Shown here: one piece after another, positions 1 to 7,100 of the stretch | Numbering within the stretch: position 1 is the stretch's first letter | Layout of the letters: every line of letters begins with the position of its first letter | From: Cyclobacteriaceae bacterium | GTDB taxonomy: Bacteria; Bacteroidota; Bacteroidia; Cytophagales; Cyclobacteriaceae | Direction: 5' to 3' | Assembly: GCA_029880385.1 (NCBI GenBank) | Contig: JAOUOM010000073.1 | Span: forward strand, 1 to 7,907 | Length of the DNA stretch: 7,907 nucleotides | Position numbers and translations under genes: made by a program | The notes under the pieces: model-generated | The model's database searches: none | The model's input: only the letters and a program-made list of their open reading frames with translations | What the model was told of the DNA's origin: nothing

Positions 1-1
1 G

Positions 2-598
2 TCGGTACGAAACATTCTTCAGATTATGGGCAAACCGGCCTGGGCATTTCAAACGCTGCGTCATGGTACGCCCCGGTTTGCCAATATGCTGCCCTATATG
101 CCAAAAAACCTGAACATCAAAAAGCTGGGACTCTTCATGGACCAAACGTTTTCCGGTCGGCTCACCGAAGCTAAAATTGCCCGGCTACGGGATAAATGGC
201 CGGGCAAACTGGTGGTCAAGGGCATTGTAAACCCGCAGGATGCCCGGAAAGCCGTTAACTTAGGCGTGGATGGTATCATTGTTTCCAATCATGGGGGCAG
301 GCAATTGGATGCCGGACAGTCTACCATCAAACCCCTGGAGGCACTGGTGAAAGAGTTTGAGCAGAAACTTACGATCATGATCGATAGTGGTTTGCGCTCA
401 GGCCCTGACGTGGCCCGGTGCCTGGCCAGCGGGGCAAAATTTACCTTTATGGGCCGGCCATTTATGTATGGGGTGGGTGCACTCGGTGCGAAAGGGGGCG
501 ACCATACCATTGCCATGATGAAAATCCAGTTTCAGCAGGTGATGGATCAATTGTGCTGCCGTACCACAGGTGAGTTGCCTGCTCACCTGATCAGGTAA
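2..598 (+). CDS. lldD: FMN-dependent L-lactate / 2-hydroxy-acid dehydrogenase, C-terminal part (5' end outside window)
   Basis: Enzymes of this family oxidise L-lactate (or another L-2-hydroxy acid) to the keto acid using FMN in a TIM barrel. The frame is open from base 2 and already reads family sequence (SVRNILQIMGKPAW) before the first ATG at 26, so the gene begins outside the window and 26 is not its start. About 199 codons are present; the family is usually near 380 residues. Numbered from the Met at 26, visible active-site elements are Lys65 (VVKGIV), the signature SNHGGRQLD at 87-95 with catalytic His89 and substrate-binding Arg92, and the FMN-phosphate segments IDSGLRSG (119-126) and FMGRPF (141-146). 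The stop is at 596-598. It converges on the sugar kinase gene. L-lactate is preferred over glycolate or mandelate because a rhamnose operon, which can yield L-lactate through lactaldehyde, is adjacent; that substrate choice is inference, while the family call is firm. Confidence 0.92.
   Translation, partial: SVRNILQIMGKPAWAFQTLRHGTPRFANMLPYMPKNLNIKKLGLFMDQTFSGRLTEAKIARLRDKWPGKLVVKGIVNPQDARKAVNLGVDGIIVSNHGGRQLDAGQSTIKPLEALVKEFEQKLTIMIDSGLRSGPDVARCLASGAKFTFMGRPFMYGVGALGAKGGDHTIAMMKIQFQQVMDQLCCRTTGELPAHLIR
567..589. other. Hairpin at the convergent 3' ends of lldD and the sugar kinase
   Basis: CAGGTGAG at 567-574 and CTCACCTG at 582-589 form a perfect 8-bp stem around a 7-base loop, inside the last codons of lldD. 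A second 12-base palindrome, ACCTGATCAGGT at 585-596, overlaps its right arm, so the two folds exclude each other. Neither is followed by a T tract, so this is not a standard intrinsic terminator. It may help end or stabilise the facing transcripts, since the two stop codons are only 11 bases apart, or it may be a chance product of codon use. Confidence 0.3.
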
Positions 599-609
599 AC
601 AAACCGTCT

Positions 610-1989
610 TCAGGACTTTCGGTACGATTTGAGACGGTAATTTTTTATCATAAAATCAGTTGGTAATGGCTGGCCGCTTACCAGTAGTGCGGCACCCAGC
701 GCACTGCCCTGCGCATTTTCAGCGGAGAAAATTTCCAGGTCGGGGCGTTTGGAGGCGATCAACTGAACAAATACCTCATTTTCTCCAAAACCCCCGTCGA
801 TGAAGACCTTTTTTACCGGGCTATTGCCCAATACCAGTTGCAGGGAAGCCAGTTGCAGGTCTGTGAGCTCATCCATCAGGTGAAAGTACGCATCTTCATA
901 GGAGTCGAAATGGCTCCTATCCATGCCGCTGCCGTTTCGTACCCCAAAACGCTCGGGCTGTAGCGGCCCATGGTCAAACCAAAAGTCGGCTGATCCTGCG
1001 CGTCGCGACTGAAATGGCCTCCAGCGTATTTGGTGAAAGTGGCCCACGTCTACGCCAAAACTCCTGGCCAGCGTGTGGAGTTGCTGCTCCAGATGACGGC
1101 CCAAAAATAAACGGGAAGCTTTCACTGTATTTCCCGTAGGGGCAAGAAAATGAAGGCAGTCCCTGTGCAACTCATCTTCTGTCAGGGGTTGATGGTTAAA
1201 GGGGTTCATGCAGATGCTCCAGGTACCGGTCGAGATCAGCGCAAACGGAGTGTCGATCGCTTGCAGATAGGGCACCAGGGCGGCCGAACTATCATGTACG
1301 CCCACGCCGACCCTGAGCTGCCGTCCTTGCCAGTGGGCGTTATGTATGTGGGTGGCTCGCCCGGCAGGCGGAAGGTAGCGTGTCAGTCCTTCTGTTTCCA
1401 GCCAACCGGCATATCCCTTTTTTTCAAAATCCCAGAGTCCCGTATGGCAGCCAATGCTCGTGTGTTCGGCATAAAAATGCCCCGTAAACAGGCTGCTCAG
1501 GTATTGGGGGAAATGGAGGGAGAGGGCCAGTTGGGCCAGCTTTTCGGGCTTGGCATGTTTCAGGTAATACAACTGGAGACCCGAATTGAGCAAACCCATC
1601 CACGGACTGGCTGTCGTGAGCTCAAATGCATGTCGCGAGAGGCATTGGGAAAAAAAGGATTTCGCTAGCCAGTCAGGAAATGGCTTCAGGTAATTGTAGA
1701 ACGGAGGCAGGTACCGGCCTGTCCGGTCAAGGTGTACCAGTGAGGCACCGTAGGTACTGAAATTGAGGGCCTGCACCACATACCGGTCATCCGATAGCAG
1801 CTTTTCGGCACATGCCCGGATCCAGTCCGCGATGGCAGGCAGGTTATCAGAAGGAAACCCGTCTTCGTCGGGGATTTCATCAAACCGGACGATTTCCTGC
1901 TCGACAATGGAATAATCCGGGTCAAACAGAAACCATTTTTTATTGGTTTTGCCTATGTCAAAAATCAGTGTGACAGGCTGACCTTTCAT
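610..1989 (-). CDS. FGGY-family carbohydrate kinase, probable L-rhamnulokinase
   Basis: This cytoplasmic ATP-dependent sugar kinase has the two-domain actin-like fold of the FGGY family. In the 459-residue reading from ATG 1989, visible motifs are the first phosphate loop FDIGKTN at 10-16 (Asp11), STYG at 78-81, the probable catalytic base Asp233 in GVHDSSAA (230-237), the second phosphate loop STGTW (253-257), the adenosine-site motif VFIDGGFGENE (395-405), and GSALGAALL (428-436). Length is normal for the family. The start chosen is the ATG one base after the isomerase stop; a GTG at 2022 would add 11 residues and overlap the isomerase by 32 bases, but the added residues look unlike a family N-terminus. 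Pairing with a rhamnose isomerase argues for L-rhamnulose as substrate, giving L-rhamnulose 1-phosphate. Family membership is clear; substrate is inferred from context, and L-fuculose or xylulose cannot be excluded from sequence alone. Confidence 0.9.
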   Translation of the reverse strand: MKGQPVTLIFDIGKTNKKWFLFDPDYSIVEQEIVRFDEIPDEDGFPSDNLPAIADWIRACAEKLLSDDRYVVQALNFSTYGASLVHLDRTGRYLPPFYNYLKPFPDWLAKSFFSQCLSRHAFELTTASPWMGLLNSGLQLYYLKHAKPEKLAQLALSLHFPQYLSSLFTGHFYAEHTSIGCHTGLWDFEKKGYAGWLETEGLTRYLPPAGRATHIHNAHWQGRQLRVGVGVHDSSAALVPYLQAIDTPFALISTGTWSICMNPFNHQPLTEDELHRDCLHFLAPTGNTVKASRLFLGRHLEQQLHTLARSFGVDVGHFHQIRWRPFQSRRAGSADFWFDHGPLQPERFGVRNGSGMDRSHFDSYEDAYFHLMDELTDLQLASLQLVLGNSPVKKVFIDGGFGENEVFVQLIASKRPDLEIFSAENAQGSALGAALLVSGQPLPTDFMIKNYRLKSYRKS

Positions 1990-1990
1990 T

Positions 1991-3265
1991 TTACAGTCCC
2001 GTTGACCGGGTATTTTTGCCACGTTGGCTGATCAGCTGTCTGCGCACTTCCAACTGCCGGTAGGTGGTCAGCGGATCCAGTGCCGCACCCATCCGCAGGC
2101 GTGATTCGGCCAGTAGCGGGCGTACATCCGTACGGAACGCATCCTGAAGGAGTTGCTGGGCCCTTACCGGGTCATTGGCCTGTTGTGCTTCACCCAGTGC
2201 GACCCGGTCCACGATCAGTGCCTGCGCATAGGCAGTGCGTATGGCCTCTACCGATTGCAGGAGGTCTTCCATTGGATCCTTCAGGTTATGGCTGGCATCA
2301 ATCATCCAGGCCGGTGCAGGGTTTTGGGTGGCAGCCATGCCATCTACCAGTTCGTTGAAAATGAGAAAAAGCTGAAAAGGCTTGAGGCTTCCTACCGTCA
2401 GGTCGTCATCTCCGAATTTGCTATCGTTAAAGTGAAATCCCCCGAGCTTTTGTTGCATCATCAGTACTGCCACGATCTGTTCGATGTTGGTATTGGGCAG
2501 GTGGTGCCCCAGGTCCACCAGGCTCAGCGCCTTTGGGCCCAGCTGGCTGGCCAGTAGCATCGAAGTGCCCCAGTCCGGAATGACCATCGAGTAAAAATAC
2601 GGTTCATAGGGTTTGTATTCGATGAGTAGTTGCCAGTCGGCGGGCAGGTAGGCATAGATTTCAGCCAGTGCATCCCGGGTTCGGCTGAGTGCTTCCCTGA
2701 AATTGTTTTGTCCCGGATGGCTCGACCCGTCAGCCAGCCAGACAGTGAGGGCTTTTGAGCCCAGCGACACACCATGGTCGATCACCGCTTTGTTGTGGGC
2801 GATGGCTTGTTGGCGTACATCGGGATTAACGTGGCTGAGTGAACCGAATTTATAGGAGTGAGGGGCATTTGGCTGATCCTGAAACGTGTTGGAATTGACC
2901 GCATCAAAGACCAGTCCATGGTCAGCAGCCAGAGCTTTAATGGCCGCAGCATCAGCCGGGATGTCCCAGGGTATGTGTAGGCTGATGGCCCCGCTCGATG
3001 CATTGAGGGCATGGAGCAGCCCCACATCGGCTATTTTTTCTTCGAGTGAGCGCGGTTCGCCACCTCCGCCATAGCGGCCAAAGCGTGTTCCCCCGGTGCC
3101 CAGTGCCCAGGAGGGGATGGCCACCTGAAATCCATTGAGCTGGCGGATTATCCCTTCCACATCCGAGCCACTGCGTGTCAGTTGGCCAGCCAGAAAATCA
3201 TACCGTATGCGGTGATTGGCCAGTTCGGCCTGTTGGCTTTCTTCGAGTAGGTTTTTGTCGATCAT
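1991..3265 (-). CDS. rhaI: L-rhamnose isomerase, Pseudomonas stutzeri type (TIM barrel)
   Basis: This enzyme interconverts L-rhamnose and L-rhamnulose, the first catabolic step, using divalent metal ions in a TIM barrel. The 424-residue product follows the P. stutzeri enzyme almost end to end from memory: AIPSWALGTGGTRF at 49-62, SLHIPWD at 95-101, NSNTF at 124-128, SYKFGSLSH at 137-145 and LTVWLADGS at 173-181. Metal ligands fit Glu216 (IEYKPYEP), Asp251 (VDLGHH), His278 (GGFHFND) and Asp323 (MIDASHN); His254, Asp286 and Asp288 match the second, catalytic metal site. This type is unrelated in detail to E. coli RhaA. The ATG at 3265 gives a full-length N-terminus; no clear Shine-Dalgarno site precedes it. 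The sugar kinase follows with a one-base gap, so the two are surely co-transcribed. Such enzymes accept other aldoses, but the natural role is most likely rhamnose breakdown. No aldolase gene lies within the window. Confidence 0.93.
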   Translation of the reverse strand: MIDKNLLEESQQAELANHRIRYDFLAGQLTRSGSDVEGIIRQLNGFQVAIPSWALGTGGTRFGRYGGGGEPRSLEEKIADVGLLHALNASSGAISLHIPWDIPADAAAIKALAADHGLVFDAVNSNTFQDQPNAPHSYKFGSLSHVNPDVRQQAIAHNKAVIDHGVSLGSKALTVWLADGSSHPGQNNFREALSRTRDALAEIYAYLPADWQLLIEYKPYEPYFYSMVIPDWGTSMLLASQLGPKALSLVDLGHHLPNTNIEQIVAVLMMQQKLGGFHFNDSKFGDDDLTVGSLKPFQLFLIFNELVDGMAATQNPAPAWMIDASHNLKDPMEDLLQSVEAIRTAYAQALIVDRVALGEAQQANDPVRAQQLLQDAFRTDVRPLLAESRLRMGAALDPLTTYRQLEVRRQLISQRGKNTRSTGL

Positions 3266-3366
3266 CAGGCGTTGATTTTAGTCCCGTACATTAACAGCCC
3301 GGAAGATACTACAGTCATGGCGTATTCAAAAGACAAGGCCTGCCAGCGGAAGCTTTGCGTGTTCAT
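3265..3366 (-). CDS. Possible 33-residue leader frame overlapping the isomerase start
   Basis: An ATG at 3366 opens a 33-codon frame beginning MNTQSFRWQAL and ending SSGLLMYGTKINA. Its TGA shares one base with the isomerase ATG (TGATG at 3267-3263 on the minus strand), an arrangement typical of translational coupling. No ribosome binding site is visible before the ATG, no family is recognised, and the frame stays open upstream of the ATG to about 3596 without a better start. It may be a coupling leader peptide or a chance frame in a G+C-rich stretch; chance is the more likely. Confidence 0.2.
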   Translation of the reverse strand: MNTQSFRWQALSFEYAMTVVSSGLLMYGTKINA

Positions 3367-3654
3367 AAGCGGAGGTTTTTTTGCAGCGGCCGGGGCTCGC
3401 TGGTCGGGCACTGTACGCCCGCCATCCGCTGTATCTTTCCTTGCCGGATGTGAACCACCCGTTTTTTGGCAGCATCTGTCAGCTTGGGCCGGTTGTTTGT
3501 GGCCTGTTTTCGTGACACAAGGAAAGGATGCCGCTACTGTCGGGGCTGGGAGGCATGTGGTTGGCTCATTCGAGGATATGTTGGGACAGCCGGATCAGAC
3601 TTTATCTGTTTCTAACATGTGGTAATGGGGTAGTTCCCGGATTTATAAAATCCA
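3268..3654. other. Gene-poor stretch upstream of the rhamnose operon
   Basis: No recognisable gene is found on either strand. A plus-strand frame stays open at 3272-3625, but it starts on TTG, its first ATG is at 3317, and the 102 residues after that match no family I know. The minus strand is also open across much of the same stretch. Composition resembles the sugar genes more than the AT-rich leader further right. The operon promoter should lie here, yet I find no TAnnTTTG box on the minus strand upstream of 3265. The stretch could hold an unrecognised short gene, a decayed gene, or a long untranslated leader. Confidence 0.4.
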
Positions 3655-3674
3655 TTACTTGGAAAATAAGTGCC

Positions 3675-3682
3675 TATCTTTG
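3675..3682 (+). promoter_or_regulatory. Bacteroidota-type -7 promoter box (TATCTTTG)
   Basis: TATCTTTG matches the Bacteroidota -7 consensus TAnnTTTG exactly. It lies 36 bases before the ATG of the lysine-rich mini-gene, leaving a short A-rich leader. The partner -33 element is weak: the nearest TTG (3659-3661) is only 13 bases upstream, closer than the usual spacing near 19, so the assignment rests on the -7 box and its position. Confidence 0.5.
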
Positions 3683-3718
3683 GGTAAAGTAACGTCAATA
3701 TTCAAAAAAGACACAATC

Positions 3719-3823
3719 ATGGGAAAAGCACAGGATGCCAAAAAAAATGTAAAGAAAGAACCTGCGAAAACACCGAAAGAAAAGAAGGCCGCCAAGGCCG
3801 AAAAAAAACAAAAAAACAGGTAA
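3719..3823 (+). CDS. Lysine-rich 34-residue small protein
   Basis: The frame runs from ATG 3719 to TAA 3821-3823 and encodes 34 residues, 13 of them lysine and six alanine, with glutamates at 14, 21 and 28 (core KKEPAKTPKEKKAAKAEKK). There is no membrane segment or cysteine. The product would be highly basic, probably disordered or a single helix, and could bind nucleic acid or ribosomes; that role is inference. Support for a real gene comes from the TATCTTTG box 36 bases upstream and the A-rich leader just before the ATG, which is common in this phylum. Short Lys/Ala-rich proteins of this style occur in Bacteroidota genomes, but I cannot name a family. Runs of eight, eight and seven A within the gene make it prone to sequencing or replication slippage. 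The hydrophobic frame on the opposite strand here is only the complement of lysine codons. Confidence 0.55.
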   Translation: MGKAQDAKKNVKKEPAKTPKEKKAAKAEKKQKNR

Positions 3824-4113
3824 ATCAGGAGGCTGGACAATAAACTATCCGCAAATGTCCTTGCGGGCTGCTAACAAGGTATGGTTTTACAAATATTGGG
3901 ATATTAACCTTCGGAATTTTTCGCTTTGTGCTGTTTAGGCATTCAAAACGGCGATCAATCAAAAAATGCATAACAAGCTAACGCATAATAGGATTATTTA
4001 ATGGTAAATAAGTAAAATCAGGAGTTGATGTTGCCTGAAGGTGATAAATGATCGTGTTAATTTTTAGTAATTATTGAAATAAATTATATTCCAATCAATT
4101 TTGTTCAAAAGTT
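3824..4113 (+). promoter_or_regulatory. AT-rich intergenic leader before the sensor kinase
   Basis: About 290 bases, AT-rich especially after 3960, hold no gene with a usable start. Possible -7 boxes with one mismatch are TCGCTTTG at 3921-3928, with a TTG at 3896-3898 about 22 bases upstream, and CAATTTTG at 4096-4103, which would leave almost no leader before ATG 4114. A direct repeat GCATAA occurs at 3968-3973 and 3983-3988, a 15-base period, and could be a pair of half-sites. None of these is strong enough to name as the promoter, but the sensor's promoter most likely lies in this stretch. Confidence 0.35.
3849..3866 (+). terminator. Small hairpin after the lysine-rich gene, weak terminator candidate
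   Basis: CCGCAA at 3849-3854 and TTGCGG at 3861-3866 form a perfect 6-bp stem with a 6-base loop, 25 bases after the mini-gene stop; a U-G pair could extend it by one. There is no T run after it, so termination would be inefficient or factor-dependent. Confidence 0.25.
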
Positions 4114-7100
4114 ATGAGGATATATAGGCTTGCTTTGTATTTACTTATTTTGGCATTTGCACAAAATGTAAGCGTAGCCGACTCTGAAAAACCTGACCTT
4201 TTCTTTCATCATTTAAAACATGACCTGAAAAGCCTTTGGATACGCACGATTTTTCAGGATTCGTATGGATTTATCTGGATAGGTACCGCTTCAGGCCTAC
4301 ATCGATACGATGGATATGATTTTGACTATTTCCTGACCGAGCGGAGTCCCTTGGGGCGAAACTACAGTATGATCAATGCCATATATGAGGACAATGATAC
4401 GTCACTTTGGGTGGCTATGGGAGATGGGTTGTACCGATATAGGCGAAAATTTGATGCATTTGAGAAACAATGTATGGAAACTGTGGAGCAGGTAGGGGCT
4501 ATCCTGACTATAGCCGAAGATCATGAAAGCCAAATGTGGTTAGGGAGTGAAAAAGCAGGTCTTTTAAAGCGTCGGAATGGTGACAGTGTTTTTCACCTGT
4601 ACACCTCATCGTTTTTACCGGCCGATTTGCATGTTACTTTTTTAAAATATTCGCAGAAAAATCTTTGGATTGGGACAAAAGGTCAGGGATTATATAGACT
4701 AAACCTGACTACAGGAGAAGTGGCCAGTATAGCCGGACTTGAGGGAGCATGGATTACATCGATGGACACGCACAATACATTACCACTTTGGGTCACCACC
4801 ATGGGACAGGGCTTGTATCAGGTAGATAAAAGTCAAATGGCCGTTGCGGATCACTATACCTATGACCCGTCAGATAGTCATAGTTTGGCAAATGATTTTT
4901 GCCAGATTGTGGAGATTGACGATCGTCAATCAGTATGGGTGGGAAACATAAACGGAGGATTACATTTATATGATAGGAAAGACAATACATTTACCCGGTA
5001 TTATAATAAGCTTGAAAATCCAAACAGTTTAGCGGAAAATTCGATTGAAACGTTATTAGCAGACAGACAGGGAAGGTTGTGGGTAGGGACTGGGCATCAG
5101 GGCATTAGTGTACTGGATCCAAACTACAAAAAATTTGATTACTACATGTATAACCCAAATAACACCAGTGGGCTAAATAATAATTCAGTCCGTGGGTTTT
5201 GGGAAGACAACGATCAGAATATTTTTATCGCGACTGATGGCGGAGGTCTGAATTACTGGAATAGAAAGACCAATGAATTTGAACATTTTATTGTTGACAC
5301 AGGGAATAAGCAAACCATATCCTCTGATGCGGTATTAACTTTTACCGAAGACCGTGAAGGCGCACTTTGGCTGGGTACATGGGAAGGCGGAATTAATATA
5401 TTGAAGGATCTGAAAAAAGGAGCTTTTCGACATCTGGACGCAGACGGAAAAGAGGGGTTTTCACTTCCCAACAACAATGTTTTTGCCTTACTACATGCCA
5501 GTGATGATCAAATTTATATAGGTCATTATGGAACCGGCTTGAGCATATATAACCAGGACACAAAGCGGATTTCGAATTACCAGTTTGACCCCAAGGATTC
5601 TTTAAGTATCAGTAGTAATGTTGTATATACCCTGTGCGAAGACAGGGACGGGACGGTTTGGGTCGGAACACTGGAGGGAGGGCTAAATAAAATACAGGTG
5701 GATGCTGACGGCAACATCAGTTTTAAACGGTTTGTTTTTAATAAGGATAACCCATTTGGAATACCGGATAATGACATCAATCACGTACTGAGTGGGAGTG
5801 ACGGCTACCTGTGGGTGGCAACACCTGGTGGCTTGGCCAGGTTGAATTACGGGAATGAAAAATTTTATAATTATACGGAAAAAGATGGTCTCCCGACCAA
5901 TGATATACGGGCATTAGTAGAGGATGATAATGCAACGTTATGGATTAGTACTGCTGCGGGGATTAGCCGTTTTGACCGAATGACAGGCAAATTTAAAAAT
6001 TACGCTGTGGATGATGGCCTGCTGGATGATCATTTTTTTAAGTTTTCGGCAGGAAAAACTTCACGGGGTGAGCTTCTTTTTGGTGGTGTGAATGGATTCG
6101 TGATATTTAATCCCAAATTACTGAAGGACAATCCGAATCCACCCGAAATTTACCTGACAAAGCTTTCTGTTTTTAATAAGGTTTCCATCCAGGGCGAAGT
6201 AGGTAGACCCTTGTCAAAGTCATTATTATCGACCCATGAAATTACCCTGGATCCTGATCAGAATGTTTTTTCTATTGAATACACCGGCCTTAATTACTCA
6301 CGACCGGAACACAACCAATATGCGTATCGGTTGATAGGATTACATGATGAATGGAACTACGTCGGGAATCAGCGTACGGCATCTTTTACAGGATTACCAT
6401 CCGGTACCTATCAATTTGAAGTAATCGCTTCAAATAACGATGGAATATGGAATCTAAAGCCCGCTAGTGTTACCATACATGTTTTGCAATACTGGTATAT
6501 GTCAGTATGGTTTCGGACCCTTCTCCTGACAACCATTTTTTTGATAATCCTGTTGGCCGTATACCTTCGGTTTCGATTCTTGAAATATCAGAAGAAAGTG
6601 TTGGAATCAAAGGTTTTGTTTAAAACCCGGACGATTCAGGATCAGAAAGATGAACTGGAAAAGCGAAATCAGGAACTTGTTTCCGTAATTGAACATTTGA
6701 GAGTGATGCAGCAAAAGCTGGTGGAATCAGAAAAAATGAACATGATTGGCCGACTTGCCGCCGGATTGGCGCATGAGCTTAATAACCCGCTTAACTATAT
6801 CGGAGGAGCCGTGCACCCTATTAGCCGGAATATTTCTGACCTTGAGAGCATGATTACCTCGGTTGAAGGAAAGGAAATAATCAGGGAGACAAGAGGCCTT
6901 CTTGAATTTGTATCGAGTGGTTCAAAAAAGGCTAGTGGCATTGTCAATGGCTTTCTGGGTTTATCACCTCAATCTGATTTTTCAGATTATATGACCATCG
7001 ACTTGGGTAAAGTGTTGTTGGATTTGATTGAAACATACAGGATTAAATTTCCTGATGCTCATTTTCATTGTGAACTCAAAAACAAAGGTACTGTCTATGG

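Noticed and set aside
1150..1668. Plus-strand 172-codon frame
   Set aside because: It lies entirely antisense to the kinase gene, whose motifs are intact through this region.
3272..3625. Plus-strand 117-codon open frame as a protein gene
   Set aside because: It begins on TTG, has no ribosome site or promoter box, its composition is uneven with Cys and Trp scattered, and no family is recognised. It is treated as part of an unexplained stretch.
3827..3832. Shine-Dalgarno-like AGGAGG
   Set aside because: No start codon lies at a suitable distance downstream.
3655..3840. Minus-strand 61-codon hydrophobic frame resembling a membrane peptide
   Set aside because: Its Phe/Leu-rich sequence is what the complement of lysine codons in the plus-strand mini-gene produces.
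3968..4117. Integron attC-like site (GCATAACAAGC near 3968, GTTATGA near 4111)
   Set aside because: The halves are about 140 bases apart, the sequence between them does not fold into paired arms, and there is no integrase or cassette structure.
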